This document shows, piece by piece, positions 34,834-47,410 of a stretch of 64,000 nucleotides of DNA. The stretch's first letter is position 1. Each line of letters starts with the position of its first letter. The notes below the pieces were generated by a model that was not told the DNA's origin, ran no database searches, and saw only the letters and a program-made list of their open reading frames with translations. Position numbers and translations under genes: made by a program. Origin of the DNA: Laetiporus sulphureus 93-53 (Eukaryota; Basidiomycota; Agaricomycetes; Polyporales; Laetiporaceae); assembly GCF_001632365.1 (NCBI RefSeq), contig NW_024468519.1, positions 382,831 through 446,830 on the forward strand. Direction: 5' to 3'.

Positions 34834-36597
34834 TTAGTTGGTGGTTGCATTCGTGTAAGATGTGCTGGCAAAGCCCACGCGGGAGTTGCCCGTATCAAAG
34901 ACGGAGTAAAACCGCTCAAGGAAAGTGAGCCCATTGATGAAGTCCATGCCTGAGCCCGTATCCGAGCCGATGTCGGTGACAACCAGATAGATGTTATCGC
35001 TGCTGCCGCCGATAGCGCTGTTCAACGATCTCTACATGAGACAAGAGAATTACTGTCAGCGGGCCGAGCTGGCAGCGTTGATGAGTGACAACACTTACGG
35101 GCCAGATCTGAGCGTTCGCAGTAAACTCATAGATTTGCTATACGGATTGGCAGGACAAGTCAGATCATTGATGATGCTTGTATTGCGAGGATGCTTACTC
35201 CGCCAATGTTGAAGTAGAGGCTCTCGAGCTGATCGTATTGATCAGCGGTGATGCGCAGCAGGCCGGTGTTTTCGTCCTGTACTGCACCGGTAGCTTGCTG
35301 ATAGCGACTGAATGCATCTATAGATGGAGACGTGAGCTATTGAACGGCTGCAAGATTGAAGCTTGGGCAATATACCGGAAGCGATGAGGGTGAGCGTCGT
35401 GCCAGAATCGACAACTCCTGCAGTGGATGTCAGAATTTCGGTGTTGGAAGATCCATAGGTGATCGACTGATCGATGCCCCAGAACGTAGATGACGGTGAG
35501 GTGGTTGTGAGAGGGCTTGTAGAAAAACGTTCAGCACCGAATAGGCTTCGGGATATTAAATGTGCACGCGTACACGTAATTAATGCTTCCAGTGTATTTG
35601 GATGAATCAGTACCGCCGAATGTCAGCTCGCCATTGCTGTCAGAGTCGGACGTTGCGGGTTCAAAGGAGAGGGCCATAAGGTACTCGGATATGAGGCCTT
35701 GGGAATACAAGTTGTCCGTCACTGACAGAACATCCCCTATCAGCAGGCGTTGTGCAGATTGTCAAAAGGAGATGTTACCCGTAGGCACCGTGTTCATGTT
35801 TGTAACGGTGTCCTCCGTCAAGTCGGTCGGCCCAACACTGATTCGCACAACCGTTCAGTGCTTTGTCAAATACAGGAGGTGACCGTCACCTTACCCCAGT
35901 ATGCCATCCATGTCAGTGAATCCCTCTGCATAAGAGGGGACGGCGATTGATTGCTGTGAGATGACCAGGTTGCCCAATGTGACAGTGTCATTGTATTCCT
36001 CCCCGATGAAAGCTCCAGAACCGTATTGGACCTCCTGTAGCAATGATCAGTGAGATCTATTCAAGCACACACCAGGAAAGTCTCAATTACCACTTGATCG
36101 CCTGTATCGACACTGGTAGAAGTCGCGACGTAGGCTTTGTTGACACCGACCACGGCGTTTGAAGACCCAGTATCGATCAACAGCGAGTCTGGGATGACAG
36201 AAAGTGCCATTAGACATAATCGTACGGTGATGGCTTAGCATCCTCCTCACAGTATGTCGCAGGCGAGCCGACGCCGACCTGATCGCAAGATGGTCAACAT
36301 GATGTGAGTGATACATGTTCACGTGAGGCAGGTACAACGCACGTTTACGACATAACGGAGGCTATCGCTAGTCGCCGAGACGCTGCTAGAGCTTGCGCGA
36401 CTATGGACCTGGTATTTTCCTGAGCCTTTCAGGTATTTTGCGCGCGCCTGGTCTCGCTCGACGGTCTTGACAATCCCGGTCGTATTCATCTGCTTCACCA
36501 TCGGAATCGATATCGCCCCATTGCGCACTTGGATAAGATTCCCAGCCACAGTGAGGGTAAGGAAAACGAGCGAAAGGAAAGTGGAGCTGAGTGCCAT
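34834..36597 (-). CDS. secreted aspartic protease (A1, polyporopepsin-like), copy 1
   Basis: Ten exons on the minus strand: 36343..36597, 36251..36278, 36091..36188, 35895..36034, 35779..35837, 35574..35721, 35376..35515, 35199..35317, 35099..35137, 34834..35031; 407 aa. A signal peptide (LSLVFLTLTVAG) and propeptide with RDQARAKYL precede the mature enzyme. Catalytic motifs are LLIDTGSSN (Asp100) and VVDSGTT (Asp279), with flap Tyr in VQYGSGAF. GELTFGGTDSSKYTGSINYV and FLERFYSVFDTGNSRVGFA complete the pepsin fold. It should be an acid endopeptidase outside the cell. It is a tandem paralog of the gene at 37871-39609, with the same ten-exon layout and intron phases. Confidence 0.93.
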
Positions 36598-37870
36598 GGC
36601 AGGAATGTGAGCGAGGAAATGCGGGATGGAATGGTGAGCAATGAGGTCCATTTCGCACTCCTTTTATCATGATATCATTGCACTCGAAGGCACACAATGA
36701 TGTGTAGCTGACATGACAGACGGTATTGTCTCTGTTCCTGTTCAACTTCAACCCGTCTGATGCGAGGAGGTGAGCTGAATAGCAGAACTGGCCGCAACAT
36801 GGCAGGCGCTCGGGACGCAACACAGCCTCAGGCTGTTGTCAAAGAGACCCTGAACACGAAGACTGTACAGGTACCAGCAAAGTGCGCTATCCTCGCTCAT
36901 CGGGAATATTGCGCTGAGTTGCGATGAACTTTTATGTGGTGTAGATTAGCCTTCAATGCCTAGAAAATGATCGCTTCGCGGCTCACCTGCGCGCTTTTCG
37001 GGGACTCCATGTTCCACAGAGCGAGATGTCTGTGAACAGCAGGACTTTAGATGCACCTAGAAGTGAAGAAGCATGCAGAACATTAGTATCAACATTTGAG
37101 CCGTTTCGAATAGTTCACTTGACAGGCTCTGTAGGACAATTTCGAGATTTAGTAAGCAAGACGAACAGAGACAAGGCATTAGAGGAACGATCCGAAGCGA
37201 GATGAGACGGGACGGGACGGTGTCATGACATCCGTCAGTTATGCTGTCCTGCTGTTCGATAGTATCAAGCCCGAGAGAGTCAAGCGCCCACCCGCCGTGG
37301 TCGAGGTTGGTGCTCAACCATTTCCGTACCAATGATGACGCCGCAGAACTGTTTTAAAATGCAAGGGAGGGAATGTGCGCCTCTACGCTGTCGCACTGTA
37401 GCGGTTGCGCATGGTGGTTCTAGTATCGGGCCTTTGGCACCGGAACTAAGCTTCAAGCCACAGGATGAACTTATTAGTTCAAATGAGTCGTGCACCGTGA
37501 TGATCATGTACAGTACCGCAGTTTGACCCGGTCCACGTCTATTCTGCACACGACCACACTATTGCGCCCACCACTGTGGCAACCATTACTGGCGGCCATC
37601 TGTCTTAGGTACAAGACACAGGATATGAATCGTATTCAAACCCCCCAACGCTCCACGTGACCGCGACTGAGGCGAACGACGAATCACGATACGACAGCAA
37701 GACCACTTTTTGTCGTTTCATGCAAAGATGTGCGTAACTGAGGGGTATACGCCAACTGTAAACTCCACAAGCATCGACTATGTTACAATTGGAGCGGAGA
37801 CTTCTTTCAAGACGACACAGAGCACAGCCACGCTGTCCTTCACACCAATCCATCCCGAGACGCGACATCC
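36598..37870. other. intergenic between the two aspartic protease genes
   Basis: About 1.27 kb, the promoter side of copy 1 and the 3' flank of copy 2. I see no gene and no relic of a third protease copy. A GATAAAAG element on the minus strand (36661-36668), about 65 bases before the copy 1 ATG, could act as a TATA box. Confidence 0.5.
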
Positions 37871-39609
37871 TCAGTTGGTGGTCGCATCCGTGTAGGACGT
37901 GGTCGCGAAACCAACTTGCGAATTGCCCGTGTCGAACACGGAGTAGTAGCGCTCCAGGAAGGCGTACCCGTTGATGAAGTCGAGGCCCTCGCCCGATGGC
38001 GTGCCGATCGAGTTGACGATGAGGTAGACGTAGTCGCTACTGCCGCCAATGGCGGAGTTGAGCGACCGCTGTGCTCGTCATTAGGAATCTCAAGACTTCG
38101 CCCAGATGTAAAAGAGGGAACGTACCGGCCAGATCTGCGCGTTCGGGGTCAGCGTGTAGGAGTTCTGGAACAACGGCATCAGATGAGTAAGAAGAAAGGG
38201 AGACGAGGGAATCAGCGCACGTCGCCGATGTTGAAGTACAGGTTCTCGAGGTTGTTGTACTCCGAGGTTGTCAGCCGCAAGAGGCCTGTATCCTCATCCT
38301 CTGTCGCGCTGGTCGCCTTCTGGTACTTGCTGTACGCATCTAACCAAATCGCGAATCAGCACGAGTATGCGCCGTCGACGGCATAGAAGTACGCACTGCT
38401 GGCAATCAGGATGAGGGTCGTGCCGGTGTCGACAATGCCGGCGGTCTCAGACAAGATCGTCGTGCCGGAACCGTACGTGATCGACTCGTCAATGCCCCAG
38501 TAGTAGGACGCTGGGCTCGTAGTGGTCAGAGGACTGGATGGAACGTAGGCAAATCAGCGACATCAACGGGCGACGCATACACGATACTCACACGTAGCTG
38601 ATAGAGCCGGTGTACTTCGAGGAGTCGGTTCCGCCGAAGGTGAGCTCGCCGTTCGTATCGGACTCGGAGGTGGTAGGCTCGAAAGACACGGAAACAAGAT
38701 ACTCGGAGATGGTGCCTTGCGCGTACAGGTTGTCGGTGACTGGTTAGGTCTCACTCAGTACTTGTCCAAATAACATGCGAGGATCAACAATTACCGGTCG
38801 GCACTTCGTCGGTGTTGCTGACGGTGTCCTCGGTCAGAACAGTAGGGCCGATACTGGGGGGAGCGGGGGAGTGACTTGTTCAGCGCGACCTTCTGTGCTT
38901 CGCGCCCAATAGACTCACCCAAGAATGCCGTCCACGCCGTCAAAACCTTGCGAGCTGCTCGCAACGCCGATGGACTGACCCGTGATCGTCAAGTCATCTC
39001 CAAGGGTGAGGGTGTCCACATACTCCTCGCCGGAGAACGAGCCAGAGCCATAGCTGACCGACTGCGAATCGAGATGAGACTCCCTGCGTCCGCGTGGAGA
39101 CGCCAAGTGATGCGTACCACGCTGTCACCGGTGTTCTCACTGGTTGATGTCTTGACATACGCCTTATCAGCGCCGACCCACGTGTTTGAGGACCCCGTGT
39201 CGACAATCAGTGAGTCTGCCGCATATGATGGTTAGAGACCACAATCAATCAACGGCGGTGAATGTGGCGCTCACAGTATGTGGCAGGTGAGCCCACACCA
39301 ACCTGTACGATCATGATCGACGTCAACATATGTCCGGACGCCCGCATGATGAACACCTACGCTGACGACGTAGTCCTCGGCCTCATTGGTCGCAGTCACG
39401 CTGCCCGCACGGCCCTGCACGTTCGCCTGTCCGCGATTCTTGAGGAACTGCGCCCGCGCCTGGTCGCGCTGGAGCACATTCGCGATGCCGGTCGTGTTCG
39501 TGCGCCTGACGATCGGCAACGACACCTTGCCGTCGCGCGCTTGGAGCGGGTTCGCCGCCACCGCGAGGGCGAGCACGAGCGTAGCGAGGAGAGACGGGCC
39601 GAATGCCAT
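37871..39609 (-). CDS. secreted aspartic protease (A1, polyporopepsin-like), copy 2
   Basis: Ten exons on the minus strand: 39361..39609, 39275..39302, 39118..39215, 38919..39061, 38795..38853, 38592..38739, 38397..38533, 38221..38339, 38126..38164, 37871..38068; 405 aa. Signal peptide LLATLVLALAVAANP, propeptide with RDQARAQFL, catalytic LIVDTGSSN (Asp98) and IVDTGTT (Asp277), flap VSYGSGSF. It is very close to copy 1 (both have VGVGSPATYYSL, GELTFGGTDSSKYTGSI, RSLNSAIGGSSD). It has GC-richer third positions than copy 1, which suggests it is the better expressed copy. A clear TATA box precedes it. Tandem head-to-tail arrangement points to gene duplication. Confidence 0.94.
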
Positions 39610-39672
39610 GGTGGGAGTGGTCGGCTGCGCAGAGGTGTCCTGGAGGATGAGTGCAGACCTCTGCTCACTCGC

Positions 39673-39680
39673 TTTTTATA
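39673..39680 (-). promoter_or_regulatory. TATA box of aspartic protease 2
   Basis: The minus strand reads TATAAAAA about 65 bases upstream of the ATG at 39609, followed by a CT/AC-rich leader and CCCACCATGG around the start, a near-ideal initiation context. Confidence 0.6.
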
Positions 39681-41330
39681 CCGCGTCGAAGCACAGATGA
39701 GCAAATAGCGAGGATTGATGATGCTGCCAGGGCTGTCGTGCGTAGGATTCTCCGAGAACCACCAGCAGGGAGGATACACATGGTGCCGTTTCCTGGCACG
39801 CTGGCAGGGCAGCATGCGGCGTTGCCGGGAGGGGCGGATGTACCAGGACGGTGTGGGACTAGCCAGAGGGGCGGCATGAGGTGCACGAACTGTGATAGGT
39901 CCTTCAGGCCCATCCACCCTGCGATTGATGCTTCTCCAGACCGGTTGCCTCGATGGGCGATCCGGAACGCCATGCGAACGTTCATGCGGTCGTGTGCTCG
40001 AGAGGCAGCCGATACTGCAACGGCCAAGAGACGTGCCATTCCGAGCGAGAGGACGCAGATCCAGAACAGCAGTTCCAGTCGTATGGTGTGCCGCAAGAAT
40101 GCAGCAATATCACCTAATAAGTTCATCACCCTGGTGCACATCGCATTCGAAGCCATTATGCCGACATGTCGGAAGCAGACCCGGACAAAGTAGCTGAGAA
40201 TGGCCGTGATGGTGGACGGCAAGCGAGGTGAATACCGAGACTTCAGATGCGAAAGCGTATGATAGGTCGGCTGCAGCAGCAGCAAGCGAGCCAGCATTAC
40301 CTTCCTGTTGGTTACGATGAATGAATGTCATGGATCCCTAGAAAGCAATTGCAGAGTCAATTGAGAGAAGCTTTTAGAGCGGCCCGAGGATTTGGGCGCG
40401 TCGTGGGCGGATTCTCACTCCCGTGTGCGCAACGAAGGGATTCTTTCACGTCAGCGGATACCACGCGCCACTGCTGTATTCTACAATGGATGAGGGTAAT
40501 GACGAGTGGACCATCAGGTGGCCATCACTGTCAGTTCGAGGCTATGGGTCGTGGTCGCGCGATAAATTATCCATGTGCAGAACATCGAAGGTGTCCTCCT
40601 GTGACAGCTGCGAAAGAGATAACGCGTATGTCCGAATTGCAGCTGCTACACGCTAGCGCTCCTAGCCGATGCAAGAAAGAGGAAGCAGGAGGAACGCGGG
40701 AGCGGCGGGGCTGCATCCGAGAAAATAGCTCGATCGATCGACGTCTCAGTTTGGTCCACGCCACCTCGTCTACCTCTAACTCTGCATCTGTGATTGATTC
40801 GACAGCTAAATGACCGCGATGAGTTCTACATGTCTCTTCACTCAAAATCGTAGGCTCGGTGACAAGAAAAACGGACGTCGATCTCGCGGCGCGTGCTGCA
40901 AATATGAGAAATCCGCTATTCCGCATGATGCATGATTCTCCGGTGCAAAGGCGGTCGACGGTGCGCCCATCAATTGGCTTGAACTGCCCCAGACGAAAAG
41001 GAGACGACCACGCGGAGAGACAAGAAGCGAAGCACTCGGCGCTGTTTGCCATGTGCAGCATTGTTATTGCAGGTCAGTCGGTCGTTGTCATGTCGGACTT
41101 CGGACATTGGGACGCGCGTCGGCGTCGCGTGGCCTGTGGTGCTTTCTTGACAATCCTTGTTCTAATTCCAGAGAGCGCTCACTGCATTGTTCGCGTGTAG
41201 CTAGCGATGCTACGCTGCGCCTCGATGTGACTCGCGTGTACCGCTTGACGGCTCCTCCGACCCGAAGCCACGTATATACATAGTCAAGACACACTATCTG
41301 TGCGGTACGCCCTCGACATCACTGTTAAGC

Positions 41331-41593
41331 GATGTCCGCTGTTCCGAAGCACCAGCTCTTGTCTTGGCCCACCCAAGGGGCACATCGCGCTCGCGGGTGT
41401 CGTTCTTCTCGGCGTCATCAACGGAGGCGTTATCTATGCGAACCGCGTGGGCAGCAGCCGGGGCGCTCGACAACATAATGGGTGCTCTTCCCACATCGGT
41501 CACGAAGCCCACAACGACACATGTGTATCGTCGAGCAGTTCCAGAGCATTTGCTCAGCTACTATTGACATTCTCGAAGAACCTTCGCAGCTGA
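41331..41593 (+). CDS. possible small one-helix membrane protein, doubtful
   Basis: From ATG at 41331 the frame reads MSAVPKHQLLSWPTQG and then loses sense. One base off, the plus strand continues as PPKGHIALAGVVLLGV and INGGVIYANRVGSS, a plausible transmembrane helix, with a polar tail to a stop at 41593. The two halves would need a one-base frame change or an intron I cannot find. It could be a frameshifted small organelle membrane protein gene, a sequence error, or chance. Confidence 0.25.
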
Positions 41594-41969
41594 TTGTGCA
41601 GAGCGGTATGGCGATGGTGTGCTTCGAACACACGTAGGCCTGTGGGCGAACGATGCATACAATGGCGTTCTGACAGCAATAAATATTGCACAGAAAACAG
41701 AAGAACTACGTCTTTGCAGTCAAGCTTGACGTGACTTTAATTTACTGTAGCGGCTGCGCTCACTGCACAAGCAACGCGACCACGTGATCGCGTCGGGCCG
41801 TGACATCATTGCTGTGGACGCGATGCGCACCGACCTCGTCTGCAAGGGTGCGTCGATCGTATCCCGTCATGTCGTCACTACAGCGGACGATCGCCCCGCC
41901 CCGCCACCGATCTCAACAGGAAGCTCCCCGACGCGCATATAAGAGCAATGTCTCCTCCATTCGCCCGAG

Positions 41970-42894
41970 ATGCTTCTTCGACTTGCCCCCCATCGTTCCA
42001 CCTTGCGTCCGCTCCTGCTATCCGCCACCAGAAACTTCGCCGGCATGCCTTCAAATGATATGGAAGCAAAGAACGCGTCGGGCCTCACGCCTAATGAGAC
42101 CAATTCGCTCAAGGAGAGGAGCGCCCAGCCTCACGAGGAGAAGATCGTCCAAGGCATCAAAGAGGTGATGGCACCATGCGTCATGGTCGTGCAATATGTC
42201 ACTGATATCACCATCATAGCTCTATTCTTGCAAACCATCTGAGGTGCGTTGCCGTCACTATGCTTCATGATGTACCATCGAGCGTCTTCGGGCCGTCAGG
42301 AAACATACAAGATTTACTCGAACGATGCCGTGTTCCACGACCCCATCGGCATTGCAGAAGGCATAAAGGCCATACGCGCGCAATTCAATGGGCTGGTCAA
42401 GGTCTGGTCTCGGCTTACCTCGAGGTATCGTCCACATGCCTAACACACGCATATACGCATGTGTCTCTCTCTTTCCATATGGCCGTCACAGATATTCCCT
42501 CGGGCTGACGTTACCAAGTTCCGCATCCTGGAAAATCCCTCGTCGGTTCCGAAGAGCACCATCCTGATTGACCAGGATGTCGCTTACTACCGCGACCCCT
42601 CCGGCTCTCCTACGAAGGTGCACCACTCCAGTTTTCCATGCATCACGCGCATATACTGATCTAGACGTCGTCACTACGCTGTGTTCGCTGCAGACCGTGA
42701 ATTCCTTGCTCACCCTGCAGACAAATGACGCTCATCAGATCACGCGGCACACGGAAGAGTGGGACCACAAGCGCGAGACCACACGGGACGATGGCTTCTT
42801 AGGATTGCTGAACGAGCAGAGAAAGAAGATCACCGCCAGCGTAACGGGCATGTTCATCAGCCAAGACCCGCCCGAGGGCAAGAATTCCACGTAG
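41970..42894 (+). CDS. mitochondrial NTF2-like conserved fungal protein
   Basis: Five exons: 41970..42164, 42220..42243, 42300..42401, 42492..42617, 42694..42894; 215 aa. The N-terminus MLLRLAPHRSTLRPLLLSAT is Arg/Ser/Leu-rich without acidic residues, a typical mitochondrial presequence. The rest follows a conserved fungal SnoaL/NTF2-like pattern: EKIVQGIKE-LYSCKPSE, YSNDAVFHDPIGIAEGIKAI, RAQFNGLVK, FPRADVTKFRILENPSSVPK, ILIDQDVAYYRDP, VNSLLTLQTNDAHQITRHTE and DGFLGLLNEQRKKITASVT. The cone-shaped fold often holds a small ligand or acts as a scaffold; no catalytic role is known to me. All exons join in frame. Confidence 0.85.
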
Positions 42895-43062
42895 AAGATA
42901 ATACAGTCCGAAGGCCGCAAGAACTGTACGATACAGAGCAGTGAACACAGTACTTGTACACTACATGTTGCCAATAAATATTGTCACAAAGGTTCATGAA
43001 GAGCGTGGTCGTCACAGAGTCCTTCTCTTGAAGTGCAGTCCCTCTGGCCAGCAGGCGTGCTA
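42895..43062. other. convergent 3' region, NTF2-like / tomosyn
   Basis: 168 bases between two convergent stop codons. The plus strand contains CAATAAATATTG near 42970, a palindromic A/T element that can serve as an efficiency or polyadenylation signal on both strands. Confidence 0.5.
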
Positions 43063-46000
43063 CTAGAATTCGAACCACCGTTTCGCGGTTTGCTGTGCCG
43101 CAAGTCTCTTGGCCTGCACATTGACTAGATGTCAGAAACTGGACTGATGGGCGGGTGAAGAGCGAACGTACCTGAGCCAGCATACCCTTACTTCCTTGCT
43201 CAAGCGAGTTGAAAGACTCCTCTAGATCGCCTAGCCTTTGCCTGAAGCAGATGATGCATGAATGAACATGGAGCCTTATCCAGCGCCGACGGGCGAGACT
43301 CACCCTCGCTCAGCGAGCGCATTGCCCAGCCGGGTGTACAGATCTCCAACGCCGCTCGACATGGTGGCCGATGCGCTCTGTAACGTGGACGGACCTTGAT
43401 TCTCCTTCCATTCGCGGGAAGCCGGCGCCAGTTTGCCTTGGGCGTCGTAACTGGACGGCGGCACGGCAGGCCTGTCTGGACCGGCCACTATAAATGACAC
43501 AGAACACAGAACGCCATGCATGTCAGCAGCAGCTGAGAAGATTCCAGCAAAGACATACACAACGCGTCGATCTCCGCCCCAGTCGTCACGCCCCGTCCTA
43601 GGTACCCTAGCACGGACCCGATCACGGTCTGCGGCTCGAGCGAGACCGGTGCAGGCTGAGGAGGCGCAGTTCCACGGTCATATGCAAGGTCGACCAGCGG
43701 TGAGGCGTATGGAGCCATGCGCCGCGTCGCGAAGAGCGTGCAGTAATCCGTCTGGCGCGCGAGCCCGGAGGCAGGGTCGATCGTGTGCGTGACGTAGTCG
43801 CCAGAAGGCTCGGTGCTGAGAACGCTGTGGACGACATTATATGTGAGAGTGCGAAAGGAGTCAAAGGGACAGTGCCGTACGATAGAGATGACTGCGGAAG
43901 CTGGAGGGAGTGAAGGTGTTCGAGATAGGGTAAGGAGTAGACTAGTGCCTCTGCGCGCTCTGTGAACGCAACCAACACGCATCCACCTGTACTTCCTCCC
44001 CATCAATCATGCATATACGGACCGAAATCTCAGCACTCACCGCTCTTCTCAACCACCTCCACGCTCAACACAGCTGCCCGACTCGCCCAGTCCGTCCTCG
44101 CTATCCTTTCCCCATCTACGTCCGCCACGCACCGCGCGCCCTTCGCGCCGGCACTCACCCATACGCACCTCTGCTTCGGCTCTTCGCCAGCAGCCGAGTC
44201 CTCGTGTGCGAGAACGGTGGTCAAACCTTGCCTATCGGCACGGCACTGGGCACCAGTCTTCGCGTCGAGCACGACGGAGCCACCTGGGACAGCGTGCCCG
44301 GCGCCTTCGCCGTTTGTTGGGGCACCGGAGACGGCCCATGTGCCGGACGGCGTGTGAGAGAGGGTGTGGATGAAGGCGGTACCAGAGGACACGACAGCAA
44401 TTAGGCGAACGCGGGAAACAGGATCTATCAGTGGCGATGCATCAACTGTCGTGTACACGCCACCGGAACCGTACAACCTTACCAGAGGATGTTGGACAGA
44501 TAGACCACGTTAGCGATACAACGGAATCTCGGTCGGAAAATGGGTTGCGACCGTGGAATGAATGTCTGTGCTCCTGCTTAGAGGATGGCAGACTCCGATA
44601 GATCACTCGGGGCCCCCGGAGGTCGACCACGAGCAGAGCCCCAGAAGAATATGTCACTGCGAGGAAGCCTACATGGTGTTCATCAAAATGATGCCTAACG
44701 CGGCAAGCAATCAACACTCACCGACGTTGGATATCGCACATGCAGTGATCTGTCCCCGACCAGCCTTGATTCCGAGGAAGGGATGATACCGCAATCCGCT
44801 ATGCACGGGTGTATGCACCAAAGACACGAGCTCGTCATCGGAGGACTCGATCGAACACTCTGCATTCTCGTTATCGAGCCTGAAGAGAACCAGTGCCCCG
44901 TTTTTCGTGGTGGTGACACATTCGAGTGACTCGGGCGCGAGGTAGATATTATCGATAGCGGGGCGCGTGGGATTTGATATACTCTGTTTCTCTAGTCCGG
45001 ATTGTGAAGATGATATGGAAGCCGCAGACGAGGTATAGGTGAACAGGCGAAGGGAGGGATCGTGAAGCAGAGGCGCGATATCAATGGTCAGTGCAGGGAG
45101 ATAGCCCGGGAATGACGTTTTGAAGGGGTTGTCCAGAGAACTAACAAGAAGCTGAGCACTGAGATCTTGGAAACGGAGGACAAGGTCAGGATCGTGAGTG
45201 ATGAGGATGCGGCGTGGCTGGAACTGAGGACAGGGCGACAAGTTATGGATGAGTACAGCATTCCAAGGTGCACGCAAGACTGACCTTCATAAGCTTCATC
45301 TCGCCCTCTGTGTCCTCAACCCACGCTCTACCTCCTCTTAGAGGTAATAAATCAGTATAATCATTTTCGCGGACAATCTGTTCGTAAGCGCCGCGATCAA
45401 TTCCGCATATAACACTGCCAGTGACGGCCCAGAATGGCCAAGGAAGGCATAACAAACGAGGATCGGCGGATAGGGATATGGATTGCAGGGTGGAAGCAAG
45501 TTCCTGTGACAGTGCGTCCATGCGATCATCATCTTCAATCGACTTCACATCAGCATTGGATGCAGATGAACCAGTTAGTTCTTCAACAAAAGATGGAGGA
45601 GGGAAGTCGAAAGCTTGAACTATCCGGGTAGCACCTGCACTATCCAAATCGGAATCCGAGACGACTAGTATCGCATGAGGATCCCACGTGCCAGCAAAGT
45701 GCGGACTTGATCGAGGGACGAGAATAAAATCCTGAACAGCGCCAGCAGTCGAGTATGTGTGCGAGTCCAGGGCAGACAGTGATGCAACTATAGCTGCACG
45801 CACGTCAGGGTGCATTGCAGGCGGTGCTGGCGCTTTAGCCGCAGCAGGCGATAGCGCTGGCGATGCCGGAGGATTAAGGGGAGGTAGTAGGAAGGCAGTC
45901 ACCCCCGGATCTGCATCCTGGGCTAGACCACCGAGGACGGTCAAGACGGTGTCACCTCCTCGAGGATCAGAAGAGTTAGGAAAACCACTCCACGTGAGCT

Positions 46001-47410
46001 TGAAGATAGCTTCTCGGATTTCCGAAGGATGCTCAGGATATCCAGTTGCGGGATTATGCGATGGAAGCGCCGCCTCGAGCTTGGGTACGTCAACGATGCC
46101 GACGTCTTCTTCATTGTCAACAGTGCGAACAAGGAGCGGCCGATCTTCATCCTCAAGTGCCCAAAAGGCTAAGCTGCCATCTGCATACCCTATTGCAAGG
46201 ATATGCCCGGAAGGATGCACGGCGAGAGTAGTGACAGACGGCCTCCGGGGCAGTAGGATATCCTATCACGCTCACATAAAGGTCACAGTGAATAACTCCT
46301 TCCGAGACAGCTTACCGGCGCGTTGTATCCTGACCCTCCCGGAGCGCCTGGTGGAAGGATCAACTCATATGCACGAACGGTATTCCGTTGCGTCTGCGAA
46401 AAATCACCACATGAATAAAATAGTATGGAAGAAACCTCGGAAATTTGCCAACCAGATCAGACAAGATCACGCCTCCTGCAACACTTGGTCAACATTGACG
46501 TTATCAGACTAAGGCGACTAGTTGCGTCTTACCTCCAAAAGCGATGAAGAGAAGATTGAGGTTCCTCGGATGTACTGCAATGTCGACTATCATGTCACTG
46601 TGACGCAAAAGATCAGAGCCCTGGATGGTTCGAGTCACAGATGTTATCGACATACGATGCTGGAGCCGGTATCGCGGGCATCCCGCTCGCATGAACCGTG
46701 TCTTCATATTGTTGCCATAAATTAGATGGAATTGTATAAGGGGACATGCGCAGACAAAGCAAGTCATAGGTTTTGATCTGCCCATTCGCAAGAGCTACCA
46801 GGATCTGCGTCATTGATTAGTGGGGCAGATTATACAGCGTGCAACGATCTTACATGCGCATGGGATGGAGACGCAGCGATGCAACTGATGGACAGATCCA
46901 AGGATAAGCATATAATTTAGAGGAGGTGAGAACAGCGTACTTGACGGGGTGAGAGAAGTTGACGATCCTTTGGAGTTTGGGCCGTCCGAGAGCGGACAGA
47001 TCCCAGATGTGAAGTCGATCTCGGTTATCTAGCATACAAATCAGGCCTGTGTCGTGAATGTGAGACATCGTAGCACAAACCGACACACAGAAGCTTGAAC
47101 AGAGAACTAGCAAAGCTGAGGATCTTGGCTCGAGTACCGGGTGGATCAGAAACCGACAATGTACATTCCACCCCTGGAGAGCCATAGATCACCACATTGC
47201 CCCCGGGCATACCTAGCTGAGTCTTTATGACGATTTAACACGATATAACTGACGCATACCGACTGCGAGCATCCCAGAAACTGGCTCCACGGCGAGCGCG
47301 GCCACATCAAGATGATGCAGCACTGTCCTCATCGTTCCCCCTTGCCAGTCAGCTGCGTCGGAAAGATCGAGGGAAAGGTCATCAAGCTCTTTGTCATGTT
47401 TGAAACGCAT
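43063..47410 (-). CDS. tomosyn/Sro7 family exocytosis regulator with R-SNARE tail
   Basis: Seventeen exons on the minus strand: 47260..47410, 47108..47212, 46941..47046, 46854..46884, 46656..46804, 46533..46597, 46453..46475, 46316..46393, 45285..46262, 44722..45223, 44483..44668, 44041..44424, 43893..43986, 43559..43824, 43304..43487, 43172..43241, 43063..43113; 1,140 aa. The Lgl-type WD40 part includes LHHLDVAALAVEPVSGMLAV, GNVVIYGSPGVECTL, LICMLDNRDRLHIWDL, LILPPGAPGGSGY and HILAIGYADGSLAFWAL. The tail GNALAER-GQRLGDLEESF with AKRLAAQQTAKRWF is an R-SNARE coiled coil keeping the zero-layer Arg. Tomosyns bind plasma-membrane t-SNAREs (Sso1/Sec9 in yeast) and exocyst/Rab partners to control secretion. 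Donor choices of exons 2 and 13 are weak. Confidence 0.92.

Larger units (their letters stand above)
39610..41969. other. 2.4 kb stretch without a convincing gene
   Basis: The first 100 bases are the promoter of aspartic protease 2. Beyond that, long frames overlap on both strands (for example minus 39665-40297 and plus 40325-40813) but have no family resemblance, no consistent splice signals and mutually exclusive phases. Around 41370-41450 a plus-strand frame encodes a possible membrane segment, GHIALAGVVLLGVINGGVIY; see its own entry. I see no repeats or RNA genes. Confidence 0.45.

Noticed and set aside
39665..40297. Long minus-strand open frame of about 210 codons
   Set aside because: It overlaps the promoter of aspartic protease 2, is mirrored by an equally long frame on the plus strand, and has no recognisable domain or splice signals.
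34317..43062. A biosynthetic or defence gene cluster
   Set aside because: The neighbours (RING E3, two proteases, NTF2-like protein, tomosyn) are unrelated single genes. There is no backbone synthase, transporter or dedicated regulator.
44009..44404. Plus-strand frames opposite the tomosyn gene
   Set aside because: Antisense to coding exons that close in frame as tomosyn; Ala/Pro/Thr-rich artefact composition.
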